DNA of 64,000 bases from CADBRN01 sp050944685 (GCA_050944685.1 JBMNRP010000006.1:62001-126000), one strand, 5' to 3'. Positions 1 through 8,240 are shown, counted from the stretch's first letter. Numbers and translations: made by a program. The notes: a model not told the origin generated them from the letters alone.

Positions 1-2
1 TG

Positions 3-443
3 AGCCGCCTGAAGGTTCCGGTCATTTCAGTTGTGACAGGAGAAGGAAATTCGGGAGGAGCTCTCGCGATCGGAATGGCGAACCGGATTCTGATGCTGGA
101 AAATGCCGTGTATTCGGTACTCAGCCCGGAGGGCTTCGCGAGTATTCTCTGGAAGGATTCTTCCCGGGCGGGAGAGGCGTGCGAGCTGATGAAGCTGACC
201 GCCCAGGATCTTTACCGGGCAAAAATTGCGGATGAAATTATCCGGGAACCGGAAGGCGGAGCTCAGTGCGATTATGAGACAACGTTCCGGAATATTTCCG
301 ATGCGCTGAAGCGTACCATCGGAGAATTTGACCGGATGACCGGGAAGATGGTGAGGGAGGACCGACTGCGAAAATTCAGACGGATCGGGCAGGAGAGCCG
401 CCGGACGCCCGGTGCGGAGGACCTGCGATCCGCCATATCGTGA
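3..443 (+). CDS. accA: acetyl-CoA carboxylase carboxyltransferase subunit alpha, C-terminal part (cut by window start)
   Basis: This is the last 146 codons of AccA, the carboxyltransferase alpha subunit that with AccD moves the carboxyl group from biotin-BCCP to acetyl-CoA, giving malonyl-CoA for fatty acid synthesis in the cytoplasm. The frame is open from base 3. The visible stretch starts with LKVPVISVVTGEGNSGGALA, the oxyanion-hole and CoA-binding segment typical of the family, followed by YSVLSPEGFASILWKD and the ordinary AccA C-terminal helices. The start and the N-terminal half lie outside the window, where other acc/fab genes would be expected. It converges on the histidine kinase gene with 22 bases between the stops; I see no terminator in that gap. 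Confidence 0.95.
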   Translation, partial: SRLKVPVISVVTGEGNSGGALAIGMANRILMLENAVYSVLSPEGFASILWKDSSRAGEACELMKLTAQDLYRAKIADEIIREPEGGAQCDYETTFRNISDALKRTIGEFDRMTGKMVREDRLRKFRRIGQESRRTPGAEDLRSAIS

Positions 444-465
444 TGCGCCTTGTGAAAAAACCGTA

Positions 466-1902
466 TCAGAGGCGATCCGCCGTACCTGCCGCGATTTTCG
501 CCTTCGTATCGTCGGAGGGAATCGCGGATTCCTCGGATCGCAGAGGAAGTACGACTTCCGCGCAGAACATGCCGTCACGGACCGCCATGTGAAAAGTTCC
601 GTTTTCCCGGTCGACGGTGCGCCGGACGTTGCGCAGACCTATCCCGTGATTTTTTTTATCGGCCTTGGAGGTGGAACCGGTTGCGACTCCGATTCCCGCT
701 CTTTTCCGCATCGAATTCTGAATCTGTATTTTCAGAAAGGAGGAACCGGTCCGGAATGTGACACGAAGCTTCGGCCGCCCGTTCTCTGTGCCTCCCACGG
801 ATCCGTCGGACGAGGATTGCGTCAGAGAAGCTTTCCTGTCCCTCAGGCGCAGAATTTCTTCCACTGCGTTTTGCAGAAGATTGGCGTAAATGGTACAAAG
901 AGAACTTCCATCCGCTGCCGTTTCCCGGGTGATCTGTCCGGATACACGGACATCGGCGAAATCACGGACGGGTCCCAGGTGATGGTTTGAGATGGCGTCA
1001 ATAATGGTGTTTCCCGTGGAGTAAAGAGCGGGGGAGATATCCTGAAAATCCGCCTCGATGTTCCGGAGATATTTTTTCAGATCCTCTTCCGACCCGTTCC
1101 GAAGCAGAGCGTCGATGCAGATGAAATGATTTTTCATATCGTGACGGTATTTCCGCGTCTCTTCTTCCCGTTCCAGAAGCAGAACATAGTATTTTCGCTC
1201 GATATCATTCAGCCGCCGCTCGGAGCGGATCAGGGTCCGGATCTCAAAATTTACGGAGAGAATGTACCAGACCTGCATACCAAGGAGAGCTACCCCGAGA
1301 AAGCCCAGACTGCTCACCAGAAGATAGACCGGACTGTGTGAAAGACCGGCCTCATGGCTCATGTAGTACATGAAAGAGGCACAGATGCAGAAGCAGATGT
1401 TGGAACATACGATGATGATCTGAACGACGGACGTTCCGTGAAGTTCTCCGGCTCCTTTCGTTTTTCGGACATACTGTCTCTTGATCTGCAGAGCAATCCG
1501 AAGAACCAGAAAGGAAAAAGAACTCCATACCAGAATCTGAATTTCTTCTGTCTGCGCCAGCAGGAAATCGATCTGTTCGAAAAGATGATCGATAATGCTG
1601 TCCACCGAAGTAACGCACAGGATCAGGATGAGCATATGCCAGATACGGGTTTTCCAGATTTCGTCAATCATCAGATACATACAGATGACGGCGGCGCCCA
1701 TCAGAATGATGTACGCTTCTTCGATCGTGATGTGAAGCCGCAGAATTGCGGTGAGAATAAAGGGGAAAAGCGCGGCGCATCCGATAAGAGGGGTGCGGCG
1801 CCAGCGAAGGCGGGGATTCATACTGATAAGATATGCGGTGGAATATTTCAGGATTTCGAGAAGAAAAACAGCTTCCCATTCTAATACTCGTAAGGGGATC
1901 AT
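466..1902 (-). CDS. GHKL-family sensor histidine kinase, AgrC-like
   Basis: A 478-residue membrane sensor kinase. About six hydrophobic segments fill residues 40-220 (for example 40-56, 63-79, 88-104, 125-141, 160-182, 198-217), followed by a short coiled linker and the kinase core. The phosphoacceptor is His254 in RHDMKNH, the H-box form of the AgrC/ComD-type kinases. N341 and N345 in NLLQNAVEE form the N box and HGIGL near 419-423 the G box. The start overlaps the stop of the upstream regulator gene by four bases (ATGA), so the pair is translationally coupled. AgrC-type kinases sense peptides; the ligand here is unknown, but a 15-codon peptide gene is divergently transcribed about 400 bases away. 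No agrB or agrD is visible. Confidence 0.9.
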   Translation of the reverse strand: MIPLRVLEWEAVFLLEILKYSTAYLISMNPRLRWRRTPLIGCAALFPFILTAILRLHITIEEAYIILMGAAVICMYLMIDEIWKTRIWHMLILILCVTSVDSIIDHLFEQIDFLLAQTEEIQILVWSSFSFLVLRIALQIKRQYVRKTKGAGELHGTSVVQIIIVCSNICFCICASFMYYMSHEAGLSHSPVYLLVSSLGFLGVALLGMQVWYILSVNFEIRTLIRSERRLNDIERKYYVLLLEREEETRKYRHDMKNHFICIDALLRNGSEEDLKKYLRNIEADFQDISPALYSTGNTIIDAISNHHLGPVRDFADVRVSGQITRETAADGSSLCTIYANLLQNAVEEILRLRDRKASLTQSSSDGSVGGTENGRPKLRVTFRTGSSFLKIQIQNSMRKRAGIGVATGSTSKADKKNHGIGLRNVRRTVDRENGTFHMAVRDGMFCAEVVLPLRSEESAIPSDDTKAKIAAGTADRL

Positions 1903-2615
1903 AGCCTGTACCTGTAATTCAGATCAAAGTCGGTATAGCAGCTCATAAAGTCGGTCTGTCGTCTCTTTGAGACGGGCAGCCGTATTCCCCCCATTGTGAT
2001 TTCGTTTTTGGAGAAATCGTCCACGTATTTCAGGTTCACAAGGTATTGGCGGTGGATTCTGAAGAAAAGACGCCTGTCCAGACTTTTTTCCATCTCATCC
2101 AGAGTCACGTCTTTCCGGAATATGCTTTTTCCTGCCGCGATCTCCACGTATCCGTTAAACGCCCGGACATATTTTACATTTTTCTCCTTGATCCGGTAGC
2201 TGATTCTGTCCCGGAACATTTCGATCAGATGTTCTCCGATGTCGACATCCAGTGAAGCCTGGAGCGCTTCTTTGATTTCTTCCCGGTCAAACGGCTTTGT
2301 GATAAAGCGAATGGCATGGATGTGAAAGGCTTCTTTTACGCGGTCCAGGCGGGAAGTCGCCATGATGACCCGGCAGTCCGGGTTCAGTTCCGCGATCTGT
2401 TTTCCTGCCTCAATGCCGTCCATGACCGGCATGTCGATATCGAGAAAAAGGATATTGATTTCCCTGACCACTTTCAGCATCTCTGCGGCCGACAGAAAAG
2501 TGAGGACTTTCCAGTTCGTGTTCTGCAGATCTGCGCGGAGATCCCTGAGGTACTCCATCAGCAGCATAACCGATATTTTCTGATCGTCGCAGATACCAAT
2601 GACTGTCTCGGACAT
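1899..2615 (-). CDS. LytTR-family response regulator, AgrA/LytR-like
   Basis: A 238-residue response regulator. The receiver domain occupies residues 1-125, with acidic residues D10/D11 and phosphoacceptor D59 in LFLDIDMP. The C-terminal LytTR DNA-binding domain spans about 140-238, with the typical FFRIHRQYLVNLKYV stretch. I chose ATG at 2615 (MSETVIGICDD) because the receiver domain begins there and a GGA element lies 6-8 bases upstream; the frame is open 15 codons further but that part matches nothing. It precedes and overlaps the AgrC-like kinase gene. LytTR proteins bind paired 9-bp direct repeats; the divergent intergenic region holds two copies of ATCGTTGA (2711-2718 and 2903-2910), one touching the -35 box of the peptide gene, but these do not have classic spacing. 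Confidence 0.9.
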   Translation of the reverse strand: MSETVIGICDDQKISVMLLMEYLRDLRADLQNTNWKVLTFLSAAEMLKVVREINILFLDIDMPVMDGIEAGKQIAELNPDCRVIMATSRLDRVKEAFHIHAIRFITKPFDREEIKEALQASLDVDIGEHLIEMFRDRISYRIKEKNVKYVRAFNGYVEIAAGKSIFRKDVTLDEMEKSLDRRLFFRIHRQYLVNLKYVDDFSKNEITMGGIRLPVSKRRQTDFMSCYTDFDLNYRYRL

Positions 2616-2993
2616 GATGAATTCCAATCCGGGTATTTTTATGAAAAGGCCTGGGCGCACTTCATAAAAACCACTTGAATAATATTGATAAATCGTACTG
2701 ATTTTGATGAATCGTTGAACAATACCTACTAAAGTCTACATGATTTCAGAAGAAATGTCCATATATTGCCCGGCAAAAAATGTGGGAAATATTGTAAAAT
2801 ATACGAAATCTTCGCGAAAAAATCGTGAAAAAACAGCTTCGTACAATAAAGTTTCCGCCGGTTTTTTCCCGCTGACGGAGTTTTGAGAACGTTCAAGGAG
2901 TTATCGTTGAGGACGAAATCCGGGACTGCTATGATGTGAACAGAAAGAAACAAAAGAGATCAGAGAAAGAAGAGAATGTGGGAGGTGAAAGCC
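2616..2993. other. divergent intergenic region between the LytTR regulator and the micro-ORF
   Basis: 378 bases with no long gene. It is AT-rich around 2690-2870 and must carry the promoters of both divergent units. The plus-strand promoter at 2907-2935 is clear; no equally good minus-strand promoter for the regulator was found. Two ATCGTTGA copies (2711, 2903) are candidate regulator contacts. Confidence 0.5.
2907..2935 (+). promoter_or_regulatory. sigma-A type promoter with extended -10
   Basis: TTGAGG at 2907-2912, a 17-base spacer, then TGC-TATGAT with the -10 at 2930-2935. Predicted transcription start is near 2942, giving a leader of about 50 bases before the micro-ORF. Confidence 0.65.
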
Positions 2994-3041
2994 ATGATGA
3001 TGTGTTCTTTCTGGGACTGGTTTTTCAGACATTTCAAGTAA
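2994..3041 (+). CDS. 15-residue aromatic peptide (micro-ORF), putative signalling or regulatory peptide
   Basis: ATG at 2994 reads MMMCSFWDWFFRHFK and stops at 3039-3041. It has everything a real small gene needs: a strong sigma-A promoter with extended -10 (2907-2935), a GGGAGGTG ribosome site at 2980-2987 with 6-bp spacing, and an intrinsic terminator at 3095-3137. The peptide is extremely aromatic (three Phe-rich positions, WDW core) with one Cys and a basic C-terminus. It is too short for an AgrD precursor with leader and cleavage tail, so if it is a signal it would be a minimal, unprocessed type. Alternatives are a small membrane-active peptide, or a leader peptide or sRNA whose ORF is incidental. 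I recognise no family. The location opposite an AgrC/AgrA-like pair suggests a link, but this is inference. Confidence 0.5.
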   Translation: MMMCSFWDWFFRHFK

Positions 3042-3094
3042 TCAGTAAATCATTCAAAGCAATAAATTCAAAGCAGTGGTTCAAAGAAGAAGGG

Positions 3095-3137
3095 CGAAGT
3101 TTCTGACGCAAGTGCAGTGGACTTCGTTTTTCTTTTT
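3095..3137 (+). terminator. intrinsic terminator after the micro-ORF
   Basis: CGAAGT (3095-3100) pairs with ACTTCG (3121-3126); an inner CTG/CAG pairing closes part of the loop. A T-rich tail (TTTTTCTTTTT) starts at 3127. Confidence 0.65.
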
Positions 3138-3192
3138 GTGATTTTTCGCCGGAAGAATTCTCACGAGGGGAATACCGTGCTCCCTCCGCGGC

Positions 3193-3221
3193 TTGACTGG
3201 CGCCGGGAATGATTTTAATAT
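3193..3221 (+). promoter_or_regulatory. sigma-A type promoter of the CMD-family gene
   Basis: TTGACT at 3193-3198, 17-base spacer, TAATAT at 3216-3221. Predicted start near 3228, about 80 bases before the ATG at 3310. Confidence 0.65.
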
Positions 3222-3309
3222 TGAGGTAAATGAAGAACAGCCCGCGGAAGATTCTCCGTGAAAAGGATCGGGGTCTGTTAAATAAGATCCATGAAAGGAG
3301 GAATGATTC

Positions 3310-4077
3310 ATGAGTCTGACCAATAACGCAAAAGAATATCACGACAGGATGTTTCCGGGACATCACGCGGAATTTTCCGGAACGGATCCGGAGTATATCG
3401 AGCGTTTTCAGAACTTCGCCTACGACGAGGTGGTGAATCAGGAGGGCGCGGAACTGCCCGGACGCACGCGCTTTATGGCGATTCTTTCGGTTCTGATGGG
3501 TTCGTCCTCTATCGATATGTTCCGGGAAATGATGCCCGCGGCCCTGAATTTCGGGGTGAAGCCGACCGAGGTCCGGGAAATTGTCTATCAGGCGACCGCC
3601 TATCTCGGAATCGGACGCGTCTATCCGTTCCTGAAGGCGATGAATGAGATTTTTCAGGAAAGAGGCATTTCCCTTCCGCTCGAAAAGCAGGCGACGGTCT
3701 CTACCGATCCGATGGAACGCCAGCAGGCGGGAACCGATGTTCAGGTTGAGATTTTCGGCGAGGGGATGAAGGATTTCTGGAAAAAAGGTCATATGAATTA
3801 CTGGCTGGCGGATAACTGCTTCGGGGATTACTATACGCGCGGCGGCCTTACCCTGGCGGAGCGGGAAATGGTCACGTTCTGTTATATTTACGCCCAGGGA
3901 GGCTGTGAGAACCAGCTCCGGGGACACACGAACGGAAACCTGCGCATGGGAAATGACCGCGATTTTCTGATCCGTGTCGTATCCACCTGCGTTCCTTTCA
4001 TCGGGTACCCGAGAAGTCTGAATGCCGTTTCTGTCATCAATGAGGTGGCAGATCAGTTCGAAAAAACAGAAGCATGA
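3310..4077 (+). CDS. carboxymuconolactone decarboxylase (CMD) family protein, two-domain
   Basis: A 255-residue cytoplasmic protein with two CMD/AhpD-type helical repeats, roughly residues 30-115 and 140-240. The stretch PTEVREIVYQATAYLGIGRV in the first repeat and the LTLAEREMVTFCYIYAQGG segment in the second are family hallmarks. The AhpD peroxidase CxxC pair is absent: the second repeat has only one Cys followed by the conserved His (C-x6-H in CENQLRGH), so peroxiredoxin-recycling chemistry is unlikely and the true substrate is unknown. Family members include the aromatic-degradation enzyme and many uncharacterised oxidative-stress proteins. The start has an AGGAGG site eight bases upstream. 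It is a single-gene unit with its own promoter. Confidence 0.85.
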   Translation: MSLTNNAKEYHDRMFPGHHAEFSGTDPEYIERFQNFAYDEVVNQEGAELPGRTRFMAILSVLMGSSSIDMFREMMPAALNFGVKPTEVREIVYQATAYLGIGRVYPFLKAMNEIFQERGISLPLEKQATVSTDPMERQQAGTDVQVEIFGEGMKDFWKKGHMNYWLADNCFGDYYTRGGLTLAEREMVTFCYIYAQGGCENQLRGHTNGNLRMGNDRDFLIRVVSTCVPFIGYPRSLNAVSVINEVADQFEKTEA

Positions 4078-4612
4078 CCTGAATATGGACTAAATTACTC
4101 GATACTTTTTCAACATTGTTTTGTGAATTTTGCTCAATTGATGTTGTGCCTTCCATACTATTGTGTTAAAATATTTAGTAAGTTTAGACGAATATTCTGT
4201 TCTGATTCTAAAAATTTTTTCATAATTTTTTTCTCTTTTGGATTCATTTTATTGAAATCGGTATTGACCGGGTCAGACAGCTCCGCCTGTGAAATGAGAT
4301 CATCATGAAATCCGGATTTTTCCCGAGATCGTATTGATCTTTTTCTTTGTGCTTTCTTTCCGTTCCGGTTCTGCCAGTCAAAGTGAGATCTCTGCGAGCA
4401 ATCGTATTGAAATCATGCTGATCCTGAATTTCGCTGGAGTGGGGCTTTTGCGCCGGAATTTCTGCGATGAGATGGGTCAGCATGTTTTTTGATGGATTTT
4501 CGGAGGGACAGAATGTTCGCCGGCAGATTGTGTTTCCTGAAGTCGCCGTGCCGCCGGACATCAGGCCACACGGCAGAGGTTCTGTTTCTGTAAGAGAGGT
4601 AATGAAAGGGAC
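4078..4612. other. long intergenic leader region upstream of the hydrogenase operon
   Basis: 535 bases with no credible gene. The first 180 bases (to about 4260) are strongly AT-rich compared with the flanks. The 3' part holds two terminator-like elements: AGATC-gtatt-GATCT followed by TTTTTC (4326-4345), and CATGCTGATCC (4414-4424) pairing with GGGTCAGCATG (4474-4484) followed by six T. The decamer ATCGTATTGA occurs twice (4328, 4401). This looks like a structured, possibly attenuated leader of the downstream operon. Confidence 0.45.
4414..4490 (+). terminator. terminator-like long-stem hairpin in the hydrogenase operon leader (candidate attenuator)
   Basis: Eleven-base arms at 4414-4424 and 4474-4484 pair with one G-U wobble, and TTTTTT follows directly at 4485-4490. 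The 49-base loop has room for further structure. It lies about 125 bases before the ATG at 4613. Confidence 0.45.
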
Positions 4613-6451
4613 ATGAGCAGATTAAGTATTGATACGCAAAACAGCGCCCAGCAGACTGTAGAGGAACTCTACAAAGATCTGGAACGCCGCATCACTGCCA
4701 GCCAGCCGGGGCTCTGTCCGGTTGATCTGGCATCGTCATTTCTTCATATCTGTCATTCTCAGTCCTGCGGAAAATGCACGCCGTGCAGAGTGGGGCTCGG
4801 GAGGCTGGAAGATCTGATTCATTCCGTCCTGGACGGAACGGCAAAGGACGTCCGTGTCGTGGATCTGATCGAGAAAACGGCAGAGTCCATTTACCGGACG
4901 GCCGACTGCGCGATCGGTTCCGAGGCGGCCCGCATGGTTTTAAAGGGTGTCCAGGGATTCCGAGACGACTATGTCGAACATATTGAACACGGCCGCTGCC
5001 AGGGCCTGCAGAATCAGCCGGTTCCGTGTGTATTCCAGTGTCCGGCGCATGTCGATGTTCCGGGATACATTTCTCTGATTCACGAGGGAAGAAACGGCGA
5101 CGCCGTGAAGCTCATCCGAAAGGACAATCCGTTCCCGGCGGTCTGCGGCCTGATCTGCGAGCATCCGTGTGAGGTTCGCTGCCGCCGCACGCTGGTCGAT
5201 AATCCGATCAATATCCGCGGCCTGAAGCGCTACGCAACAGAGCACGAGGGAGAGGAGCCCTCGATGACCATCCAGGCGCCAACCGGCAAGAAGGTCGCCA
5301 TCATCGGCGGAGGTCCGAGCGGTCTGTCAGCCGCTTATTATCTGTCGCTGATGGGGCATGATGTCACCGTCTTCGAGCAGAGAAAGAAACTGGGCGGCAT
5401 GCTCCGCTACGGCATCCCGGCTTATCGCCTGCCGCGCGAGACGCTTGACAGGGAAATTGCCTATCTGCAGAAATCCGGTTTCAAAGTCGAGCTGGAAAAG
5501 AGTGTGGGCAATAATGTATCGATCGAGGATGTCCGGAAGAAGTTCGATGCGATGTATATCGCGATCGGAGCGCACACCGACCGCAAGCTCGGGATCGAGG
5601 GAGAGGAAGCCGAGGGTGTGATCTCCGCGGTTGAGATGCTCCGCGCGATCGGCGATGACGAAGCTCCCGATTTCAGCGGACTGGATATTGTCGTAGTCGG
5701 CGGCGGAAACGTGGCGATGGACGTGGCGCGCTCTGCGATCCGTCTCGGCGCGAAGAGCGTAACGGTCGCTTACCGCAGAAGAAAACAGGATATGACCGCT
5801 CTGCCCGAGGAAGTGGAGGGCGCCATGGCGGACGGATGCGAAATCTTTGAGATGGATGCTCCGGTCCGTATCGAGAAAGACGATTCCGGCAAGGCTGTTG
5901 CTCTCGTCGTGAAACCTCAGCTGGCCGGCCCGATCAAGGGCGGAAGACCGACACCGGTTCCGTCATCCCAGGCCGAGATTCACATTCCGTGTGACCGCGT
6001 TCTGGTTGCCATCGGACAGGGTATCGACTCCCAGAAGTTCGGGGAGTATGCGAACATTCCGATTGTAAAGGGAAGAATCGCGGCGTTTGACTGGAGCGGA
6101 GTCGGCGGTGAAGAAGGGATCTTCGCCGGCGGTGACTGCGTGACCGGTCCAGCTACGGTAATCCGGGCGATCGCGGCAGGAAAAGTCGCGGCTGCGAATA
6201 TTGACAATTATCTCGGATTCAATCACGAGATAGAGGCGGATGTCGAGCTTCCGAGGATCCGGTTTGACGATCACAAGCCGTGCGGAAGAATTAATATGAA
6301 AGAACGTCCGGCCCGTGAGAGAAGAAATGACTTTGATCTGATGGAGTGCAGCATGACAGAAGAAGAGGCCATTCAGGAATCCGGCCGCTGCCTGCACTGT
6401 GATCACTTCGGCTATGGCATCTTCAAAGGAGGGAGGGTCGCAAAATGGTAA
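4613..6451 (+). CDS. NuoF-like Fe-S domain fused to GltD-like FAD/NAD(P) oxidoreductase, hydrogenase partner subunit
   Basis: A 612-residue iron-sulfur flavoprotein. Residues 40-125 match only the C-terminal [4Fe-4S] domain of NuoF/HydB (CHSQSCGKCTPCRVG, C47/C52/C55/C58, plus a later Cys near 98); the FMN/NADH-binding core of NuoF is absent. From about 135 it is like the glutamate synthase small subunit: Cys-rich N-terminal segment (CxxxCPAHVDVPGY; CGLICEHPCEVRC), FAD Rossmann motif IGGGPSGLSA near 231-241, NAD(P) motif VGGGNVAMDVA near 360-370, and a final GRCLHCDHFG. The stop overlaps the HydA start by seven bases, so the two are almost certainly one complex, passing electrons between a pyridine nucleotide and the hydrogenase. 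It is not a true GltD because no gltB is near. Confidence 0.85.
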   Translation: MSRLSIDTQNSAQQTVEELYKDLERRITASQPGLCPVDLASSFLHICHSQSCGKCTPCRVGLGRLEDLIHSVLDGTAKDVRVVDLIEKTAESIYRTADCAIGSEAARMVLKGVQGFRDDYVEHIEHGRCQGLQNQPVPCVFQCPAHVDVPGYISLIHEGRNGDAVKLIRKDNPFPAVCGLICEHPCEVRCRRTLVDNPINIRGLKRYATEHEGEEPSMTIQAPTGKKVAIIGGGPSGLSAAYYLSLMGHDVTVFEQRKKLGGMLRYGIPAYRLPRETLDREIAYLQKSGFKVELEKSVGNNVSIEDVRKKFDAMYIAIGAHTDRKLGIEGEEAEGVISAVEMLRAIGDDEAPDFSGLDIVVVGGGNVAMDVARSAIRLGAKSVTVAYRRRKQDMTALPEEVEGAMADGCEIFEMDAPVRIEKDDSGKAVALVVKPQLAGPIKGGRPTPVPSSQAEIHIPCDRVLVAIGQGIDSQKFGEYANIPIVKGRIAAFDWSGVGGEEGIFAGGDCVTGPATVIRAIAAGKVAAANIDNYLGFNHEIEADVELPRIRFDDHKPCGRINMKERPARERRNDFDLMECSMTEEEAIQESGRCLHCDHFGYGIFKGGRVAKW

Positions 6452-8178
6452 ACGTTACGATTGACGGAAAAAAGGTCAGCGTTCCTGAGCGGACGACAAT
6501 TCTGGACGCGGCTCGCACCGCGGGCATTCAGATTCCGACACTCTGCTTCCTGAAGGATATCAACGAAATCGGCGCCTGTAGAGTCTGCGTCGTGGAAGTC
6601 GAGGGATATGACCGCCTGTTTACCGCGTGCAACAACACGGTGGACGAGGGCATGGTGATTCACACGAATTCGAAAAAGGCGATCGAGGGAAGACGCACGA
6701 ATGTGCAGCTGATTCTCTCGGAGCACAATACTTCCTGCACGACCTGTGTCCGCAGCGGAAACTGCCGTCTGCAGGATATTTCCAGAGATCTGAATATCCT
6801 GGACAATCCCTACCCGATGCATCTGCCGGAGCAGAAGGGAAATCCGGATTTCCCGCTGATCCGTGACTATCAGAAGTGCATAAAGTGCATGCGCTGCGTC
6901 CAGGTCTGCGATAAGATCCAGGATACTCATATCTGGGATGTTATCAACACCGGCGCCATGACCAGCGTCGACGTCACAGGCGCCTACTCGCTCGAGGATT
7001 CGAAATGTGCCCTCTGCGGCCAGTGCATCACGCACTGTCCGGTCGGAGCGCTGCATGAAAGAGACGACACGGACCGCGTCCTCGAGGCGATCCAGGACCC
7101 GGAGATCACCACGGTCGTTCAGATCGCTCCGTCGATCCGGACCGCCTGGGGTGAATCCTTCGGTATGAAGCCGGAGGAGGCCACGGTTGGCCGGCTGGCA
7201 GCTGCTCTTCGAATGATCGGAATAGATTATGTATTTGATTCGGACTTTTCCGCCGATCTGACGATCATGGAGGAGGCCAACGAGTTTCTTGAGAGACTGA
7301 AAGCGGGAGACAGGTCCAGATTCCCGCTGTTCACCTCGTGCTGCCCGGGCTGGCTCCGCTTCGCGAAGGGCCACTATCCGCAGTTCGTGGATCGCATTTC
7401 CACTTCGAAGTCCCCGCAGCAGATGTTCGGCGCGATGATCAAGAGCTATTTCGCTCAGAAGATCCAGGTAGATCCGTCGAAGATCTGCAGCATTTCCATT
7501 ATGCCGTGTCTGGCGAAAAAGGCCGAGTGCGATTATCCTTCCATGAAGGATGCGAACGGCAACGCGGATGTGGATATCTCGCTGACGACCAGAGAGGTGG
7601 ACCGCCTGATCCGCATGGCTCACATTGTGCCGCAGGACATCCCCGAAGAGGAGATGGATGCGCCTCTGGGCATCGGATCCGGAGCCGGAAATATTTTCGG
7701 CGCGAGCGGCGGCGTAATGGAGGCAGCTCTGCGCACGGCGTACAACTGTGTGACCGGAGCGAATCCGCATCCGGATCACTTCAAGGCGGTCCGCGGAATG
7801 AACGGCTGGAAAGAGGCCGAGTTTGATCTGGCCGGAACGACCCTGAAGGTCGCGGTCGTGAACGGTCTCGGCAATGCCGCGAAGCTGCTGGATGCTCTCG
7901 ATTCCGGAAAGGTGGATTACGATTTCGTCGAGGTAATGGCATGTCCGGGAGGCTGCGTAGGCGGTGGCGGACAGCCGATCCACGAGGGCGTGGAGATGGC
8001 CCCGAAGCGTGCGCCGGTTCTTTATGAGCAGGACAGCCGCATGAAGCTCCGCTTCTCGCACGAGAATCCCGCGATCCAGATGGTTTACAAAGAGTATCTC
8101 GGACAGCCGCTTTCCGAGCTGGCGGAGACGCTGCTCCACACCGACCATCACGGCTGGAAGATGCCCGGGGAGGAGTAA
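6445..8178 (+). CDS. hydA: [FeFe] hydrogenase, group A, multi-cluster catalytic subunit
   Basis: A 577-residue soluble [FeFe] hydrogenase that reduces protons to H2 or oxidises H2. Domains in order: a [2Fe-2S] plant-ferredoxin fold (C34, C45, C48 and a Cys near 62), a His-Cys-type cluster (H..CTTC..GNC, near 94-109), two [4Fe-4S] ferredoxin motifs (CIKCMRCVQVC and CALCGQCITHCP), and the H-cluster domain with all three signatures: TSCCPGW (C299/C300), MPCLAKKAE (C355) and ACPGGCVGGGGQP (C500/C504). The N-terminal cluster set is that of the NAD(P)H-linked or electron-bifurcating enzymes rather than the small ferredoxin-only type. No NuoE-like (HydC) gene follows; maturases HydEFG are not in the window. 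Confidence 0.95.
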   Translation: MVNVTIDGKKVSVPERTTILDAARTAGIQIPTLCFLKDINEIGACRVCVVEVEGYDRLFTACNNTVDEGMVIHTNSKKAIEGRRTNVQLILSEHNTSCTTCVRSGNCRLQDISRDLNILDNPYPMHLPEQKGNPDFPLIRDYQKCIKCMRCVQVCDKIQDTHIWDVINTGAMTSVDVTGAYSLEDSKCALCGQCITHCPVGALHERDDTDRVLEAIQDPEITTVVQIAPSIRTAWGESFGMKPEEATVGRLAAALRMIGIDYVFDSDFSADLTIMEEANEFLERLKAGDRSRFPLFTSCCPGWLRFAKGHYPQFVDRISTSKSPQQMFGAMIKSYFAQKIQVDPSKICSISIMPCLAKKAECDYPSMKDANGNADVDISLTTREVDRLIRMAHIVPQDIPEEEMDAPLGIGSGAGNIFGASGGVMEAALRTAYNCVTGANPHPDHFKAVRGMNGWKEAEFDLAGTTLKVAVVNGLGNAAKLLDALDSGKVDYDFVEVMACPGGCVGGGGQPIHEGVEMAPKRAPVLYEQDSRMKLRFSHENPAIQMVYKEYLGQPLSELAETLLHTDHHGWKMPGEE

Positions 8179-8206
8179 TCCGTAATCTTATATGAGAAGA
8201 CAGAAA

Positions 8207-8240
8207 AGGCCGCTGCGTCCCATGCCGGACGCGGCGGCCT
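8207..8240 (-). terminator. intrinsic terminator between convergent hydA and mgtC-like gene
   Basis: Arms 8207-8220 and 8227-8240 pair over 14 positions with one mismatch around a 6-base loop. The A-run at 8204-8207 gives a U tract on the minus strand, so it best serves the mgtC-like unit; the stem may also stop the plus-strand transcript. Confidence 0.6.

Noticed and set aside
4162..4181. Possible Rex-type site (TGTTAAAATATTTAGTAA) upstream of the hydrogenase operon
   Set aside because: Only one half fits the TTGTTAA consensus; the other arm has several mismatches and it lies 430 bases from the start codon in a strongly AT-rich stretch.
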